Source: Anastatus disparis | Lineage: Eukaryota; Arthropoda; Insecta; Hymenoptera; Eupelmidae | Length of the DNA stretch: 64,000 nt | Assembly: GCA_017163975.1 (NCBI GenBank) | Contig: JAFFSR010000397.1 | Location: 1,741,501-1,805,500, forward strand | Direction: 5' to 3' | Shown: piece by piece, positions 46,320 through 57,059 of the stretch | Layout: every line of letters starts with the position of its first letter | Numbering within the stretch: position 1 is the stretch's first letter | Translations under genes and position numbers: made by a program | The notes under the pieces: generated by a model | What the model was told of the DNA's origin: nothing | What the model saw: only the letters and a program-made list of their open reading frames with translations | Database searches by the model: none

Positions 46320-49300
46320 ATGAGACACATCGGACTTGTGACACCAAAGTTAAACCTGCCTGAGATGGTGGGCATCCTCCAACGGGATCTCGAACTGGCA
46401 GATCCTGAATTCAGACGGAGTCGAGGAGTCGACATAGTGCTTGGGGCGAATATCTATCATCAACTGCTTCTCCCGGGAACCAAATGTGTCGGCTCCCTCT
46501 TGGCTCAAAAAACTGTATTTGGCTGGACACTCACCGGTACTGTCCCAGAACATAAAGTCACCGTAAGAGAATGGGTTTCCTCGTCTAACACCAATTTCGA
46601 TCATGAATCCGAGTATTCAGGACATGAGAAACTAGTGGATTTAGTTCAAAGATTTTGGAACGATGAGGATGTTCCTGAAACTATCCGCAGATCCCAAGTA
46701 GACCTTGAATGCGACAATATTTATAAATCAGGATATAGTAGAGCATCGGATGGACGATATACTGTTTCTCTGCCAATTAAGCCTCAAGGCCTGCAGCTCT
46801 TGGGCGAGAGTCAGTCACAAGCTCGCTCAGCTCTGGCCTCAACCCATCGTCGCATGATGAAAGATCACACACTGAGGAAGGCATATTGCGAATTCATGGA
46901 TGAGTATCTTCGTCTAGGCCATATGCGGCCTCTTACCAGTCAAGAAAAAATGGATTCAAGTTTCACATACCATTATATACCGCATCATGGCATTTGGCAA
47001 CGTGGAGACGAAGAAAGGAAACTACGCGTTGTGTTCAATGCCTCCCGCCCCACTTCAACTGGAAAAAGTCTTAACGACATACTGTACTCTGGTCCAAAAC
47101 TCCAGAATGACCTTCCTGGGGTCATCTCTCGATGGAGACGGTATCGGATTGCTTTTTGTGCGGACATCCAAAAGATGTTTCGTCAAATTCAAATAGATCC
47201 ACGTCACGCTCATCTACAACGCATACTATGGAGTCCATCATCAGACGTACCCGAGACTCACTACGTATTGACAACCGTCACCTATGGAACCACCTGCGCT
47301 CCGTACTTGGCTCTCAAAACATTGATGCAGCTGTGCGAAGACGAAGGTGATCCGTTCCCCGAAGCCGTGGAAATTATCAAAAAAGAACTTTATATGGATG
47401 ATTTCCTGAGCGGAGCCGACGACCTCGAATCCACCCGCCGCCGCCAAGATCAGCTACGTCAGCTGCTTGCTACTGGAGGGTTCGATCTCAAAAAGTGGGT
47501 TTCGACTCATCCTGACCTTTTAGCCAATGTACCTCCTGCTGATTGTCCAAGACCAAGTTGGCTACATCTTACCACCAACGGTCCAGTCAACGAGCTGGGA
47601 CTAGCCTGGGACCCAGTGAAGGACGTTTTCAGATTTCAGACTCCTCAATACGAAGCTACCACTCCATTGACAAAACGAAGAGCCCTGTCAGAACTCGCGA
47701 AATTCTTCGACCCTGTTGGTTGGCTCGCACCCTTAACTGTCATCGCCAAAATGGCCATCCAGGATATGTGGTTGGTTAAACTAGGATGGGATGAAAGACT
47801 TCCTAAGACAATGCAAAGAAAATGGCACGAGTATCGACAATCTTCAAGTACGGTACACACTATTTCTATCCCCAGATGGATCGGAAGCTATCAGAAGAGT
47901 TCGATACAGCTACATGCATTTGCTGATGCCAGCTGTCGAGCAATGGCGGCAGCGGTTTATTCTAGAGTTGAATCAAATGATGAAGTCCATTGCGCCTTGA
48001 TTCAGGCTAAAACCAAGTTAGCTCCGATGAGGGGACTGAAAACTTCCTCCAAAATGCGTCCTACCATCCCTCGCTTAGAACTTCGAGCAATATTGTTGGC
48101 CGCTCGCCTTCTAAAATCAATAATAGATCAGCTCGAGATACCTCAAGCCAATCATCATCTCTGGAGTGATTCTAAAGTAGCCCTTCAATGGGCAAGCTCT
48201 AACGATCCAGTCGGACACAATGTGATCGATAATTATGTCGCTCACATACAGGAAATCGTTCCAAACGTTATCTGGCATTACGTCCCAACATCTGACAACC
48301 CAGCAGACATCGCCTCAAGGGGAGCAGACGTTTCTCATCTTCTTCAATCTCGATTGTGGTGGAAGGTCCCTAAATGGCTTGGAGCTTCTTCGGACTCTTG
48401 GCCTCAGCTCCCGTCCTCATCTCACTCTGGTTCAACCGACAACAGACTTACGCCCATTCTGATCAATACCACGAGTCAAGTTTTAAGTGATGATGACCAC
48501 CCCATAGGAAATTTCTCCGATCTGGGTCGACTATTGCGAGCGATCGTCCGGTGCCGACGTTTACTGCTGTCCAAGAGTCCCGATGCCACTTCTCCTATGG
48601 CCTCAATGACCGCCTCTGAACTCCATCAGGCGTTCTTAACATGCACACGCCTCAGTCAACAACTAGACTTTGGACCAGAACTAGAACGTCTTCATCAAAC
48701 AGAGCCCGTGCGAATAAAGAGCAAGCTTCGACGATTGGATCCTTTCCTGGACGATTCCGGAGTGCTGCGTGTTGGTGGGCGGTTGACTAATTCCAATCTT
48801 CCCTTCGAAGAAAAACATCCGGTTATCCTTAAGCGAAAGTGTCACCTGGCCCGACTTATCATCGCCTGGGCTCACGCAAAAAGTCTTCATGGAGGATTCA
48901 GAGCAACATATTGCTGTGTGCTTCAGCGTGCTTGGATTATTGGAGGAAGAGTCGCCGTTAAGGCCTACCTCCGAACTTGTCCTGTCTGCGTAAGATTATC
49001 TGCCAAACCCATGACCCAACGTATGGCGTCTCTTCCAGGTGTTCGTTTAACTCCAAGCCGACCTTTTGAACGTTGTGGACTGGATTATGCAGGACCCTTT
49101 TCAATCCTGCGCTCAAAGGGCCGCGGAATCGCTTCTTCCAAAGGCTATATAGCCCTCTTCATCTGTCTCAGCACTAAAGCTATTCATTTGGAATTAGCAG
49201 GAGATTTAACCACGGAAAGTTTCCTGGGAGCGCTCAGTCGATTTTCCGGTCGACGAGGTCGTCCAAGCGAGATCTGGAGCGACAATGGCTCAAACTTTCG

Positions 49301-50024
49301 AGGAGCGAACCTGGAGCTCACTCGACTTTTGCGAGCAGCTGAATTAGATTGGGGGCTAGTAAAAGGACATCTAGCCTCTGAAGGAATCGATTGGAAGTTT
49401 ATTCCTCCCTCAGCTCCCCATTTCGGTGGAATATGGGAGGCTGGTGTTAAATCAGCCAAAACTCATTTAAAAAGAATTCTCGGACCGAGGAAGCTTACGT
49501 ACGAAGAATTCAACACACTCTTAGTGGAGGTAGAAATGATCCTGAACTGTCGCCCTTTGACTCCCTTGTCGGGAGACCTCGACGACATTGACGCGCTCAC
49601 CCCTGCGCACTTTTTGATTGGATCATCCTTGACGTCCATTCCTCGGCCATCCTACGATGATCGCGACGTCAATCACTATGCTCACTGGAAATTAGTACGG
49701 TGCCTCCGAGATCAATTTTGGTGTCGCTGGAGCAAGGAGTACCTCAACACGCTTCAGCAGAGGGTGAAGTGGACAAGGCCCCGCTCCAATGTCCTTCCAG
49801 GAGACCTTGTGATTCTTTTGGATCCCTCTCTCTTAAAACCAAACGGGAAATGGCCACTCGGACGAATTCTGGAGGTGCACCCTGGATCGGATGGATTGAC
49901 TCGAGTTGCTACGGTCAAAACCGAGTCCGGCAGTTACACGCGGCCCCTAGTGAAGTTAGCAAGATTTCCGATTGAAAAGTATGATTCTTCAGTCGAACCC
50001 GATCAGAGAATTCATCCTGATTGA
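46320..50024 (+). CDS. pol: pol of BEL/Pao element: RT, RNase H, integrase
   Basis: This is an open frame of 1,234 codons. It begins with the end of the protease region (VDIVLGANIYHQLL). RT follows, with VVFNASRPTSTGKSLNDIL, FCADIQKMFRQI and catalytic YMDDFLSG (near 47390). RNase H has LHAFADASCRAMAAAVYS. The integrase has an H2C2 finger (CPVCVRLSAKP) and a DDE core (GLDYAGPF, SDNGSNFRGA, GGIWEAGVKSAK). The C-terminal SLLKPNGKWPLGRILEVHPG is typical of BEL/Pao. The listed start is an in-frame Met; real translation would come from upstream gag-pol. Confidence 0.93.
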   Translation: MRHIGLVTPKLNLPEMVGILQRDLELADPEFRRSRGVDIVLGANIYHQLLLPGTKCVGSLLAQKTVFGWTLTGTVPEHKVTVREWVSSSNTNFDHESEYSGHEKLVDLVQRFWNDEDVPETIRRSQVDLECDNIYKSGYSRASDGRYTVSLPIKPQGLQLLGESQSQARSALASTHRRMMKDHTLRKAYCEFMDEYLRLGHMRPLTSQEKMDSSFTYHYIPHHGIWQRGDEERKLRVVFNASRPTSTGKSLNDILYSGPKLQNDLPGVISRWRRYRIAFCADIQKMFRQIQIDPRHAHLQRILWSPSSDVPETHYVLTTVTYGTTCAPYLALKTLMQLCEDEGDPFPEAVEIIKKELYMDDFLSGADDLESTRRRQDQLRQLLATGGFDLKKWVSTHPDLLANVPPADCPRPSWLHLTTNGPVNELGLAWDPVKDVFRFQTPQYEATTPLTKRRALSELAKFFDPVGWLAPLTVIAKMAIQDMWLVKLGWDERLPKTMQRKWHEYRQSSSTVHTISIPRWIGSYQKSSIQLHAFADASCRAMAAAVYSRVESNDEVHCALIQAKTKLAPMRGLKTSSKMRPTIPRLELRAILLAARLLKSIIDQLEIPQANHHLWSDSKVALQWASSNDPVGHNVIDNYVAHIQEIVPNVIWHYVPTSDNPADIASRGADVSHLLQSRLWWKVPKWLGASSDSWPQLPSSSHSGSTDNRLTPILINTTSQVLSDDDHPIGNFSDLGRLLRAIVRCRRLLLSKSPDATSPMASMTASELHQAFLTCTRLSQQLDFGPELERLHQTEPVRIKSKLRRLDPFLDDSGVLRVGGRLTNSNLPFEEKHPVILKRKCHLARLIIAWAHAKSLHGGFRATYCCVLQRAWIIGGRVAVKAYLRTCPVCVRLSAKPMTQRMASLPGVRLTPSRPFERCGLDYAGPFSILRSKGRGIASSKGYIALFICLSTKAIHLELAGDLTTESFLGALSRFSGRRGRPSEIWSDNGSNFRGANLELTRLLRAAELDWGLVKGHLASEGIDWKFIPPSAPHFGGIWEAGVKSAKTHLKRILGPRKLTYEEFNTLLVEVEMILNCRPLTPLSGDLDDIDALTPAHFLIGSSLTSIPRPSYDDRDVNHYAHWKLVRCLRDQFWCRWSKEYLNTLQQRVKWTRPRSNVLPGDLVILLDPSLLKPNGKWPLGRILEVHPGSDGLTRVATVKTESGSYTRPLVKLARFPIEKYDSSVEPDQRIHPD

Positions 50025-50142
50025 AGCCACTTACCATGTGGGTTCCTAGTGAACTGGATCCAATTTTTTTAGTTGAATTCATTTTTCAATTTTGTTTATA
50101 TAATTTCGAACTTTGTCGTTCAAGGAACGAGGCGGGCGGAAT

Positions 50143-50416
50143 TGTATAATTTTCTTCGGAAGCGTCCCCGCCACGATAAAAGCGCGGGAAAATTATTCGC
50201 CGAAGCGTTGTTGTTAACCACGCCCTCTGATGGGCTGATAGCCTTAAGGCTTCAGCCATCCACACCCGAAGTTTAGTTTACCACGGACCGCTGAAGGAGC
50301 AGGAGCTCTCAACTTATTGTATCCTTAGTTTCCCCCAGTTACAAATAAATTATAACTAGTGAAGATAAGGTCGTTTTCATTGTGTATCTCCCTTACTCTC
50401 CAAGAAATTACCAACA
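50143..50416 (+). repeat. 3' LTR of BEL/Pao element
   Basis: It follows a purine-rich tract (AAGGAACGAGGCGGGCGGAA) and runs from TGTATAATTTTCTTCGG to TTACCAACA. AATAAATT near 50344 may be the polyadenylation signal. Confidence 0.75.
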
Positions 50417-50421
50417 ACACT

Positions 50422-50694
50422 ATTTGTGCATAAAATATATTAAAATATTTTAATATCAAAAAAATATGTTATGTACTTATGTATTTATAATAAAGAAAAT
50501 ATCACTTAGCTATGACACCACTACACTGAAATGCGTATGCTTGCTTCACACATTACTATCGCCCGCTACTACACACACACCTACTATCACGCTTGAGAGA
50601 AAAATTATTCTATGTCAAAACTAAAAAAAATACTTTATTTAAACAATCATCTCGGCATCTGCCCCAAACGTTAGGGCGCCATTAAAAATTTTAT
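50422..50694 (-). other. Outer part of presumed 5' LTR of Ty3/Gypsy element
   Basis: Non-coding sequence continues the element interrupted at 44510. It ends where M2 array units resume. The last bases read TTAGGGCGCC. Confidence 0.4.
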
Positions 50695-51300
50695 TAAATC
50701 AATTTTTGCAATATTCAATAAATTAAACTTTTATTTGAAAATATAGAATATTGAACTAATTTAATTTCAATATAGCATTATTATGATGAAATAATTAATT
50801 AGAAAAACAAATGGACATTTTAATTGATAATTTTTTTTGTTAAAACAATGAATTAATTTTATTGAATCAATCTTCGCGACATTTAATAAGTCAAATATTT
50901 AATTGAAAATACAAAATATTATTTGATTTAATTCCAATATGTATATTAATGTAATGAAATAATCAATTAGAAAAACAAATGGGCATTTTAATTGATAAAA
51001 TTTTTTATAAAAACAATGAATTAATTTTATTGAATCAATCTTCGCGACATTTAGTAAATCAAATATTTATTTGAAAATACAAAATATTATTTGATTCAGT
51101 TACTATATGCATATTGATGTAATGAAATAAGCAATTAGAAAAACAAATATGTATTTGAATTAATAACAAATTTTTTTAAAACAATAAATTAATTTTATTC
51201 AACCAATATTTGTGATGTTTAGTAGAATCAAATATTTATTTTAAAAAATGAAATATTTATTTGACTCAATTAAAATATTTGTATTAATGTAACAAAATAT
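50695..51300. repeat. M2 right arm tandem array
   Basis: About four units of 145-150 bp share TTTTATTGAATCAATCTTCG and TAATTAGAAAAACAAAT-type motifs. Confidence 0.85.
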
Positions 51301-51317
51301 TTTATGTGCCGCCCGCA

Positions 51318-52575
51318 CCTACACGGGAAAAGATTTTTTTCTCTATCCCTTAGGTGAAACCACGCGGTTCCGCCGAGCCTTTACACTGGAAGAAGTAGCA
51401 CTTTTAGCTACAGTTAAAACGACTAACGCGCCTCCTGTTGGCGCCTTCCGTGCCTCACGTTAAAATATCTCTCGAAGAGAAACATAGACTTGACCTAACC
51501 AAAACTATTGCTAAAAGCCGTAGGCTCGTGTTTATGATTGTATTCTGTCTTTGTTTCTCTCATAACAAAAAAAAAGACAGACGATATATACGTTGCGCTT
51601 ATAAATTAAAACGAATTGTATTCTAATAAAATATGATTCTAAACTTTAAAATCTTATATCATAAGTAGTGTCGTGTTATAAAAAATGTACAAACTATTTT
51701 TTCTCATATAAAAAAATAAAAGAGGCTTGTGCGTGTGTTTTTATGTGTTTCTCTCTCTCTCTCTCTTTCTCGTTCATAAAAGAGGATTCTGGTGCGCGTG
51801 TTTTTCATGTGTCTTTCTTTATCTCGTGATTTAGGCTTGTGCATCTGTTTTTCTTTGCTGCCGCCGCCAGCCCAGTCACGCTCGTTGTCACTCGCGTGAC
51901 GAATGCTGGGCGGCAGCAAAGAACAACACATACACGCGCTAAAACAAAAAAAGCAAATATAATTGTTAATTTATATAACAATTACATTTACGTGGTTTCA
52001 CCTAGGGATAGAGAAAAGCATTATTTCTTACACGGAGATTAAATGAAACGCCCGCAGATACGTGTTTATGACGGTCTCGGCTGATGCCTCGACCGTTATA
52101 ACACGTACGTGCGGAAGTTTCATTTTATCTCCTTGTAAGAAAATCTACTATTCTTTAAAACTCAGTGTACGTTTTACTACGTATATGTATGAACATTTAC
52201 ATCTAGAAATTCCGGGTAAGAACACTGTAATAGAATGAAGGGTTCGTTCTTGGAAGTGCTTTTCCTTCACGCAAAGTCTTCATTCACGTGAACGTTTCTT
52301 GGGCATGCGTGCACTTGATTTCTCAGTGCACATTTCGGTGATTCACCTTATATTCTGAAAGTTTACACTTCAATACTTGATGCCTCAATACGATGCATAG
52401 AAAATCAAAGTGCTCGACCGTGAAATCACGAGCCACTAACATATAGTAACAAAATGAATAATAGACTATATAAATAACATGAAGTTCTTTCTATTATAGT
52501 AAGCAAGCATTCTGCCGTAAGAGGTTGCTAAATTTTACACTTTGTTTTAAAGAAAAAATCTTTTTCCGTGTAAGG
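51318..52575. mobile_element. Composite foldback element in M2
   Basis: The ends CCTACACGGGAAAAGATTTT and AAAATCTTTTTCCGTGTAAGG are inverted. A second inverted pair (CTCTATCCCTTAGGTGAAACC at the left end, GGTTTCACCTAGGGATAGAG at 51990) and a third palindrome (52020-52140: GAAACGCCCGCA...TGCGGAAGTTTC around ACGTGTTTATGACGGTC/GACCGTTATAACACGT) nest inside. No coding sequence. A CT-microsatellite lies at 51750-51770. No target duplication is evident. Confidence 0.65.
51851..51923. repeat. GC-rich stem-loop
   Basis: TTCTTTGCTGCCGCC (51851) pairs perfectly with GGCGGCAGCAAAGAA (51909-51923). An inner pair, GTCACGC/GCGTGAC, extends the stem. The arms are about 30 nt around a 12-nt loop, a striking local hairpin in AT-rich DNA. 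Confidence 0.85.
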
Positions 52576-52632
52576 GATTTCATTGATTCAATTAAGCCTT
52601 ACTTAATCCAACTAAATTTTTTTCTCAGTGTA

Positions 52633-53016
52633 TAAAACACAGAAAATTTTTATTCGATATGGAAAAAAATTAAAAGTTAAATATAATAAATAGAAAAGTT
52701 GAATTTCTTATTGTTTAGTAGTACCAAATTAATTTTAATTACATTTTAATAAAAATAATTTGAAATTAATAAAATAAGCTTTAATACATTAAATATGAAG
52801 TAAAATTTATTTCATGTTTTCAGCTTACTTTTGATAATTATATAGCTGTAATGATGAAATTTAAAAAAATATATATTTGATCATTACTTGAATTCCTAAA
52901 ATGATTGTATATTCAGTAAGTTAATAATTATCGATAACATCTTACTATTTTGATGAGATTCAAGTATGTTCAAATAATCAGAAAAGTAAAATCTTTCTTA
53001 CTGTTAACAATTTATT
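52633..53016. other. AT-rich non-coding
   Basis: No supported feature is visible. Confidence 0.5.
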
Positions 53017-53200
53017 AGTTATGAAACTTTACCTTGAAAAACAACAGCAAGCTCCAAATATGCCAGGTGGATGACAGTAAGTGTAATCACAACCACAAAA
53101 ATACCTTACGAAATAGGTACCTGATGGATGAGGAGGATGTGACTAGATGCTGGACCACAGTGAAGCTAAAAGTACATAATTTCATTGTTATTATGAAAAT
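53017..53200. repeat. Dispersed repeat R, copy 1
   Basis: It shares CTCCAAATATGCCAGGTGGA, CTGGACCACAGTGAAGCTAA and flanking AT-rich sequence with 59984-60165 in the same orientation. Copy 1 contains extra sequence (ACCTTACGAAATAGGTACC). The identity of the family is unknown. Confidence 0.8.
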
Positions 53201-53937
53201 TATATTCTTTTTCTTTATTATTTAGAAATTTATATATATAGCTGTAAATATCTATGAAAAAATGACATTATTACTGATGGACAGTAGTTATTAGATTTTT
53301 TTTAATAATTTTATAAAATATAATAAATTTAGAGATATAGATATAGATATAGATATTTATTTATTTTGTAATAAGAGTACAAAAAGGCGTGTAATACATG
53401 AAATAGTAAGTAATAATTCTATAAAAAGTATTGCACATAATAAGATAAGATATCACAGTCAATTATTAAAATTAATATATAATACTGTATCAGTAAGTCA
53501 CCATGTAAAAGTGATATCACAGGCTATTCTAAATACACGCAGAAAACATAAATTACAATAAAAAACAGTCTTAAATATCTATCAGTCATTGAATTAAAAT
53601 ACATAATTTAAAAGAGGAATCACTGTCATGACATCAATAAAAATAAAATTGGACAATACTATAAAAATAAAATTGAACAATACAATAACAAAATAATAGT
53701 AAATAATTAAAAAATAAAATAATAATTACATTTAAAAACAATGCCGAAGATGTCATGACTTCTAATAAAAACAGAACCACTCATACTTTCCGCATACATT
53801 CATCCATCATTCACGCTAATAAATACATTTACACCTTAAATCTATATATAGGACAAAACAAAATAAATTAACACAAAAATTAAAATACTTAAAATTAATT
53901 TCACTCGAGGTCGAGTAAGTACGTCCTCAAAGCCGAC

Positions 53938-54326
53938 TTAAGAGGAGGTCACATATCTCTGTCCTTTTCTAATCAAAGAATTGAGTTTTTTACAGAAACT
54001 AATAACTTTAGCAAAAAATGAAGAGAAAGCCGCATCTCTTAATGAAAAAAGCTATATTTTTTTTGATAAGAAAGAATTAATTTTATTGCTTCGTTTTCAA
54101 GAAAACCTTGAAAAACTCAAATCATAGAGGTTAGGGTGAACAATTTGGTTTTTCAAGGTTTTCTTGAGAACGAAGCAATAAAATTAATTTTTTCTTATCA
54201 AAGAAAATATTGCTTTTTCTGATACAAAATGGGGCTTTCTCTTCATTTTTTGATAAAGTTATTAGTTTTTGTAAAAAAATCATTTCTTTGATTAGAAAAG
54301 GACAGAGATACGTGACCTCCTCTTAA
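53938..54326. repeat. Large palindrome at LINE ORF2 3' end (389 bp)
   Basis: The arms (53938-54112 and 54145-54326) are inverted copies at roughly 90% identity, for example TTAAGAGGAGGTCAC, TGTCCTTTTCTAATCAAAG and CAAGAAAACCTTGAAAAAC, around a ~30-bp spacer. The right arm includes the last codons and stop of LINE ORF2. Confidence 0.9.
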
Positions 54327-57024
54327 ACCTGCCGAGCGATGAAAGATTTTTCATATAAGGAGGCAGGGAGTTCCAAAAATGCGCACCTTGAACATGAAAG
54401 GAATTTCTTCCAGTCTCAGTACGCATGAAGGGCACCGCGAAGTCCTTGATCTCTCCCCTAGTGGCTACCCTAGGTACATATCTAGTGAAGAGACTCACTA
54501 GATACTCGGGAGTATTCATGCGCACGATTTTGTACATAAGTACAGTCATAAAATACTGTCTCCTTGAATCAGTACGCAGCCAACCAAGCGCAGCTCTATG
54601 AGGAGAGATATGACCGCCCAATCCTACGCCTAATACATATCTCACACATGAATTTTGTAGTCTTTGTAATTGTCTTCTCAACCCCTGCGAAGCATCAAGC
54701 AGAACTACTGAGCAGTAGTCGAGGTGCGGAAATAGCAAGGCGGCTGCAAGTTGTTTACGCAGGGCCTCAGTGGTGTACCGACGAAAGAACCGTAAACTAT
54801 ACATTATCCTATTAAATTTTCTAGTCACCATATTAATATGCGGCTCCCAAGACAACTTAGCGTCAAGTACAACACCAAGGCTCAAAACGGTATCAGAGAA
54901 AGATATGCCGACACCTCCCTCAAGCTCAATCGTTCTTGGCTCACCAGCATAAAAGTCATTAATAAAACGACTACTGCCAAAAACGATAGCCTTAGTTTTG
55001 CTTGCATTTAATGTGGGAGAAGCATCGACAGCCCATCCCGACACCACCCTGGCCGCCCTCTGCATAATACGAATACCTTCATTCAGATGTTCATAAGGGA
55101 CCTGAGCATAGATTTGGAGGTCATCAGCATATAATATGTGCTTGACACAACAGGGGTCGAGCGTGTCACGTATGTTATTAATGTAAAGGCAGAACAACAG
55201 AGGCCCCAGCACTGAACCCTGTGGAACTCCTAGATTGGTTGTTAGCCAATCCGAATCCTCTTTTAAATGTGTAGAAACCATTTGTTTCCTACCTGATAAA
55301 TAGGAGTTGATCCACTCGAGTGCAGCCCTAGAAAACCCCATCAATCTAAGCCTCGCAAGCAATTTGGAAGGGGAGATCGTGTCGAATGCCTTACTAAAGT
55401 CAAATAGGAGTAGTATCGTGGCAAGTTTCTTGTCAAGACCTGATCTTATGTCGTCTGTAAGTTTAAGTATGGCAGTCTGCGTAGAATGATGCTTCCTGAA
55501 GCCAGTCTGCAAAGAGTCAAGTATTTTGTGTGTCATAATATACTCCTGCAGTTGGTCATGGGCAATCTTCTCAAGAACCTTTGAAAGAAAACATAATATT
55601 GCTATGGGCCTAAAATCTTTAGGCATTTTAGGTGCAGGACACTTCTTTAAAGGCACAATACGTGCGCGCTTCCAAAGGCAAGGGAAGACCTCCCGTGCAA
55701 AAGAGGAATTGAACAGAGTCACAAGATGCTCTCCAATGACCGGAAGTGCTTTAAGTATCACACTCTGCGGGATGCCATCCTCGCCACAAGCCTGTGATGA
55801 AAAATGCGAAATCGCAAGGATTACATCATTAATATTAATTGGCTTAAAGGCAAAACCACTTTCACTACACTCAGAAAGAATCCTTTTACGTTTCGCAGTA
55901 TCATCGTGTGGCGAGACAGACACCCCCGCAAAATGTGCATTAAGCTCATCTGGAGTGAATCCATTCAAGTCCCCTTGAGGTCCGGACAGGAGTCCCAGGT
56001 CTTTTAACTCCTTCCAGACATTACCTCCAGCAAGAGCATCAAATAGTCTATTATGATAATAATTTGTTTTAGCTTGTTCCGTCCGTTCATCTATTGTTTT
56101 ACGCAGCTGCAAAAATTCGGAGAGATATCGCCGTTTAAATCCTTCGTCCTCCTTCGTCCGTTTAAATCTACGATACGTGGTATCTCTCTTGTGCCGCATC
56201 TGCGACAACTCTTTATCAATCCAAGGAAATTTATCTTTACCAATTTTAAGTGTTTTTAGTGGCGCTAGATTTTGTATTGCCGCCGTAAGGTTGTCACAGA
56301 GGCAGCCAAGTGCAGATTCTGGGTCAACTGTACCAACTGTAAATGGCGTCCAATCACAGCCGGCCAAACTCTGTACCAATAAGTTTGGACAGATATCTTT
56401 GTGATTTCTATACTTAATTATTTTATTATCTGTCTTGATGTGATGACAAGAAATACATACATCAATTAAGTTGTGCCGACTGTGAAAATTCGCTGGTAAG
56501 TTGCGTGCGTCAAGTACTGTGTCATTATCGTCAACAAGAATCAGGTCAATCCACGTGTGAGACGTTGGAGTGTGATGCGTGGCACCGTGCTGAACCAACT
56601 GTAACGAAAGCTCAGCCGACAATTTATTATTAAATTTGGCATCACTGCTCTCAAGCAGGAGATCGGCATTCAGGTCTCCCATTATAATTTTATGAGAGTA
56701 TTCGGAAGCAAAATTTCTCAAGTTATCCAAAAAATCGGTAGTTTTAAAAAAGGAAATTGCAGGAGGTCGATAAATAACAGAAACCAACACGGCTTCGGAG
56801 CTGCCCAATTGCACGGAACAAAAAATATACTCAGGTACCTCCGGTTTACCTTCACTATGATTAGTTTGAGTATCCGAAGTAGCCAAAATTGTGCACTTTA
56901 AATTGTCTTTAACATACAAAGCAACTCCTCCACCACGCAAGTTTCTGTCCTGTCTGAATACTTCATACCCTTTGACCCGAATGACGTCATCCGAAACAGA
57001 TGGACCCAGCCAGGTCTCAGCCAC
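54292..57024 (-). pseudogene. LINE ORF2: endonuclease and reverse transcriptase (5' truncated)
   Basis: Of the AP-endonuclease domain, only the part from DIFGVAETWLGPSV onward is present, so the catalytic Glu remains but the N-terminal strand with the first Asn is lost. GDLNADLL, TWIDLILVDD and SRHNLIDV follow. The RT begins near residue 440 with FRPIAILCFLSKVLEKI, then QTGFRKHHSTQTAILKLTDD, FDFSKAFDTI, GVPQGSVLGPLLF and catalytic YADDLQIYAQ. The C-terminus ends in YMKNLSSLGRFKRRSRIS, inside a palindrome. No RNase H is present. The enzyme would nick target DNA and reverse-transcribe in place. Confidence 0.92.
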
Positions 57025-57059
57025 TCCAAATATGTCGCATATTTATCTTTAGGCAAAAA

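Larger units (their letters stand above)
44511..50416 (+). mobile_element. BEL/Pao LTR retrotransposon
   Basis: ACACT flanks both ends (44506-44510 and 50417-50421), the 5-bp duplication expected of BEL/Pao. The left end starts TGTATAATTTTCT, identical to the start of the 3' LTR at 50143. The rest of the 5' LTR does not match the 3' LTR by eye and has probably suffered deletion, with a poly-T run at 44529-44550. Gag, a broken protease and a long pol follow. The element sits in the presumed 5' LTR of the minus-strand Ty3/Gypsy element. Confidence 0.85.
35080..50694 (-). mobile_element. Ty3/Gypsy LTR retrotransposon, minus strand, interrupted by BEL/Pao
   Basis: M2 array sequence stops near 35080 and resumes near 50694. 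Between them, on the minus strand, lie gag (43821-41302) and pol (41185-38048). A possible primer site (TGGTGTCGGGGTTTAAAC on the minus strand) is near 44030-44047. A polypurine tract (CTAGGGGAGGGG on the minus strand) is near 37550-37562. The sequence beyond each should be LTR, but I could not align the two sides by eye, so LTR boundaries are unresolved. The 5' side is split at 44510 by the BEL/Pao element. Confidence 0.75.
31100..52630. mobile_element. Giant TIR element M2 (CACTGAGAAAA ends, TA duplication), interrupted
   Basis: The left end CACTGAGAAAAAAATTAAGT is mirrored by ACTAAATTTTTTTCTCAGTG ending at 52630, and TA flanks both. The ends are close to those of M1. Without its insertions (about 33232-34420, 35080-50694 and 51318-52575) it measures about 3.5 kb. 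It has tandem arrays on both sides and a core at 34612-34800. No protein is encoded. The interior hosts a solo-LTR-like block, a Ty3/Gypsy element with a BEL/Pao element inside it, and a foldback element. Confidence 0.72.

Noticed and set aside
44823..49975. Many 60-90-codon frames on both strands across the BEL/Pao element
   Set aside because: They overlap long frames with clear Gag, RT and integrase motifs and are shadows of those genes.
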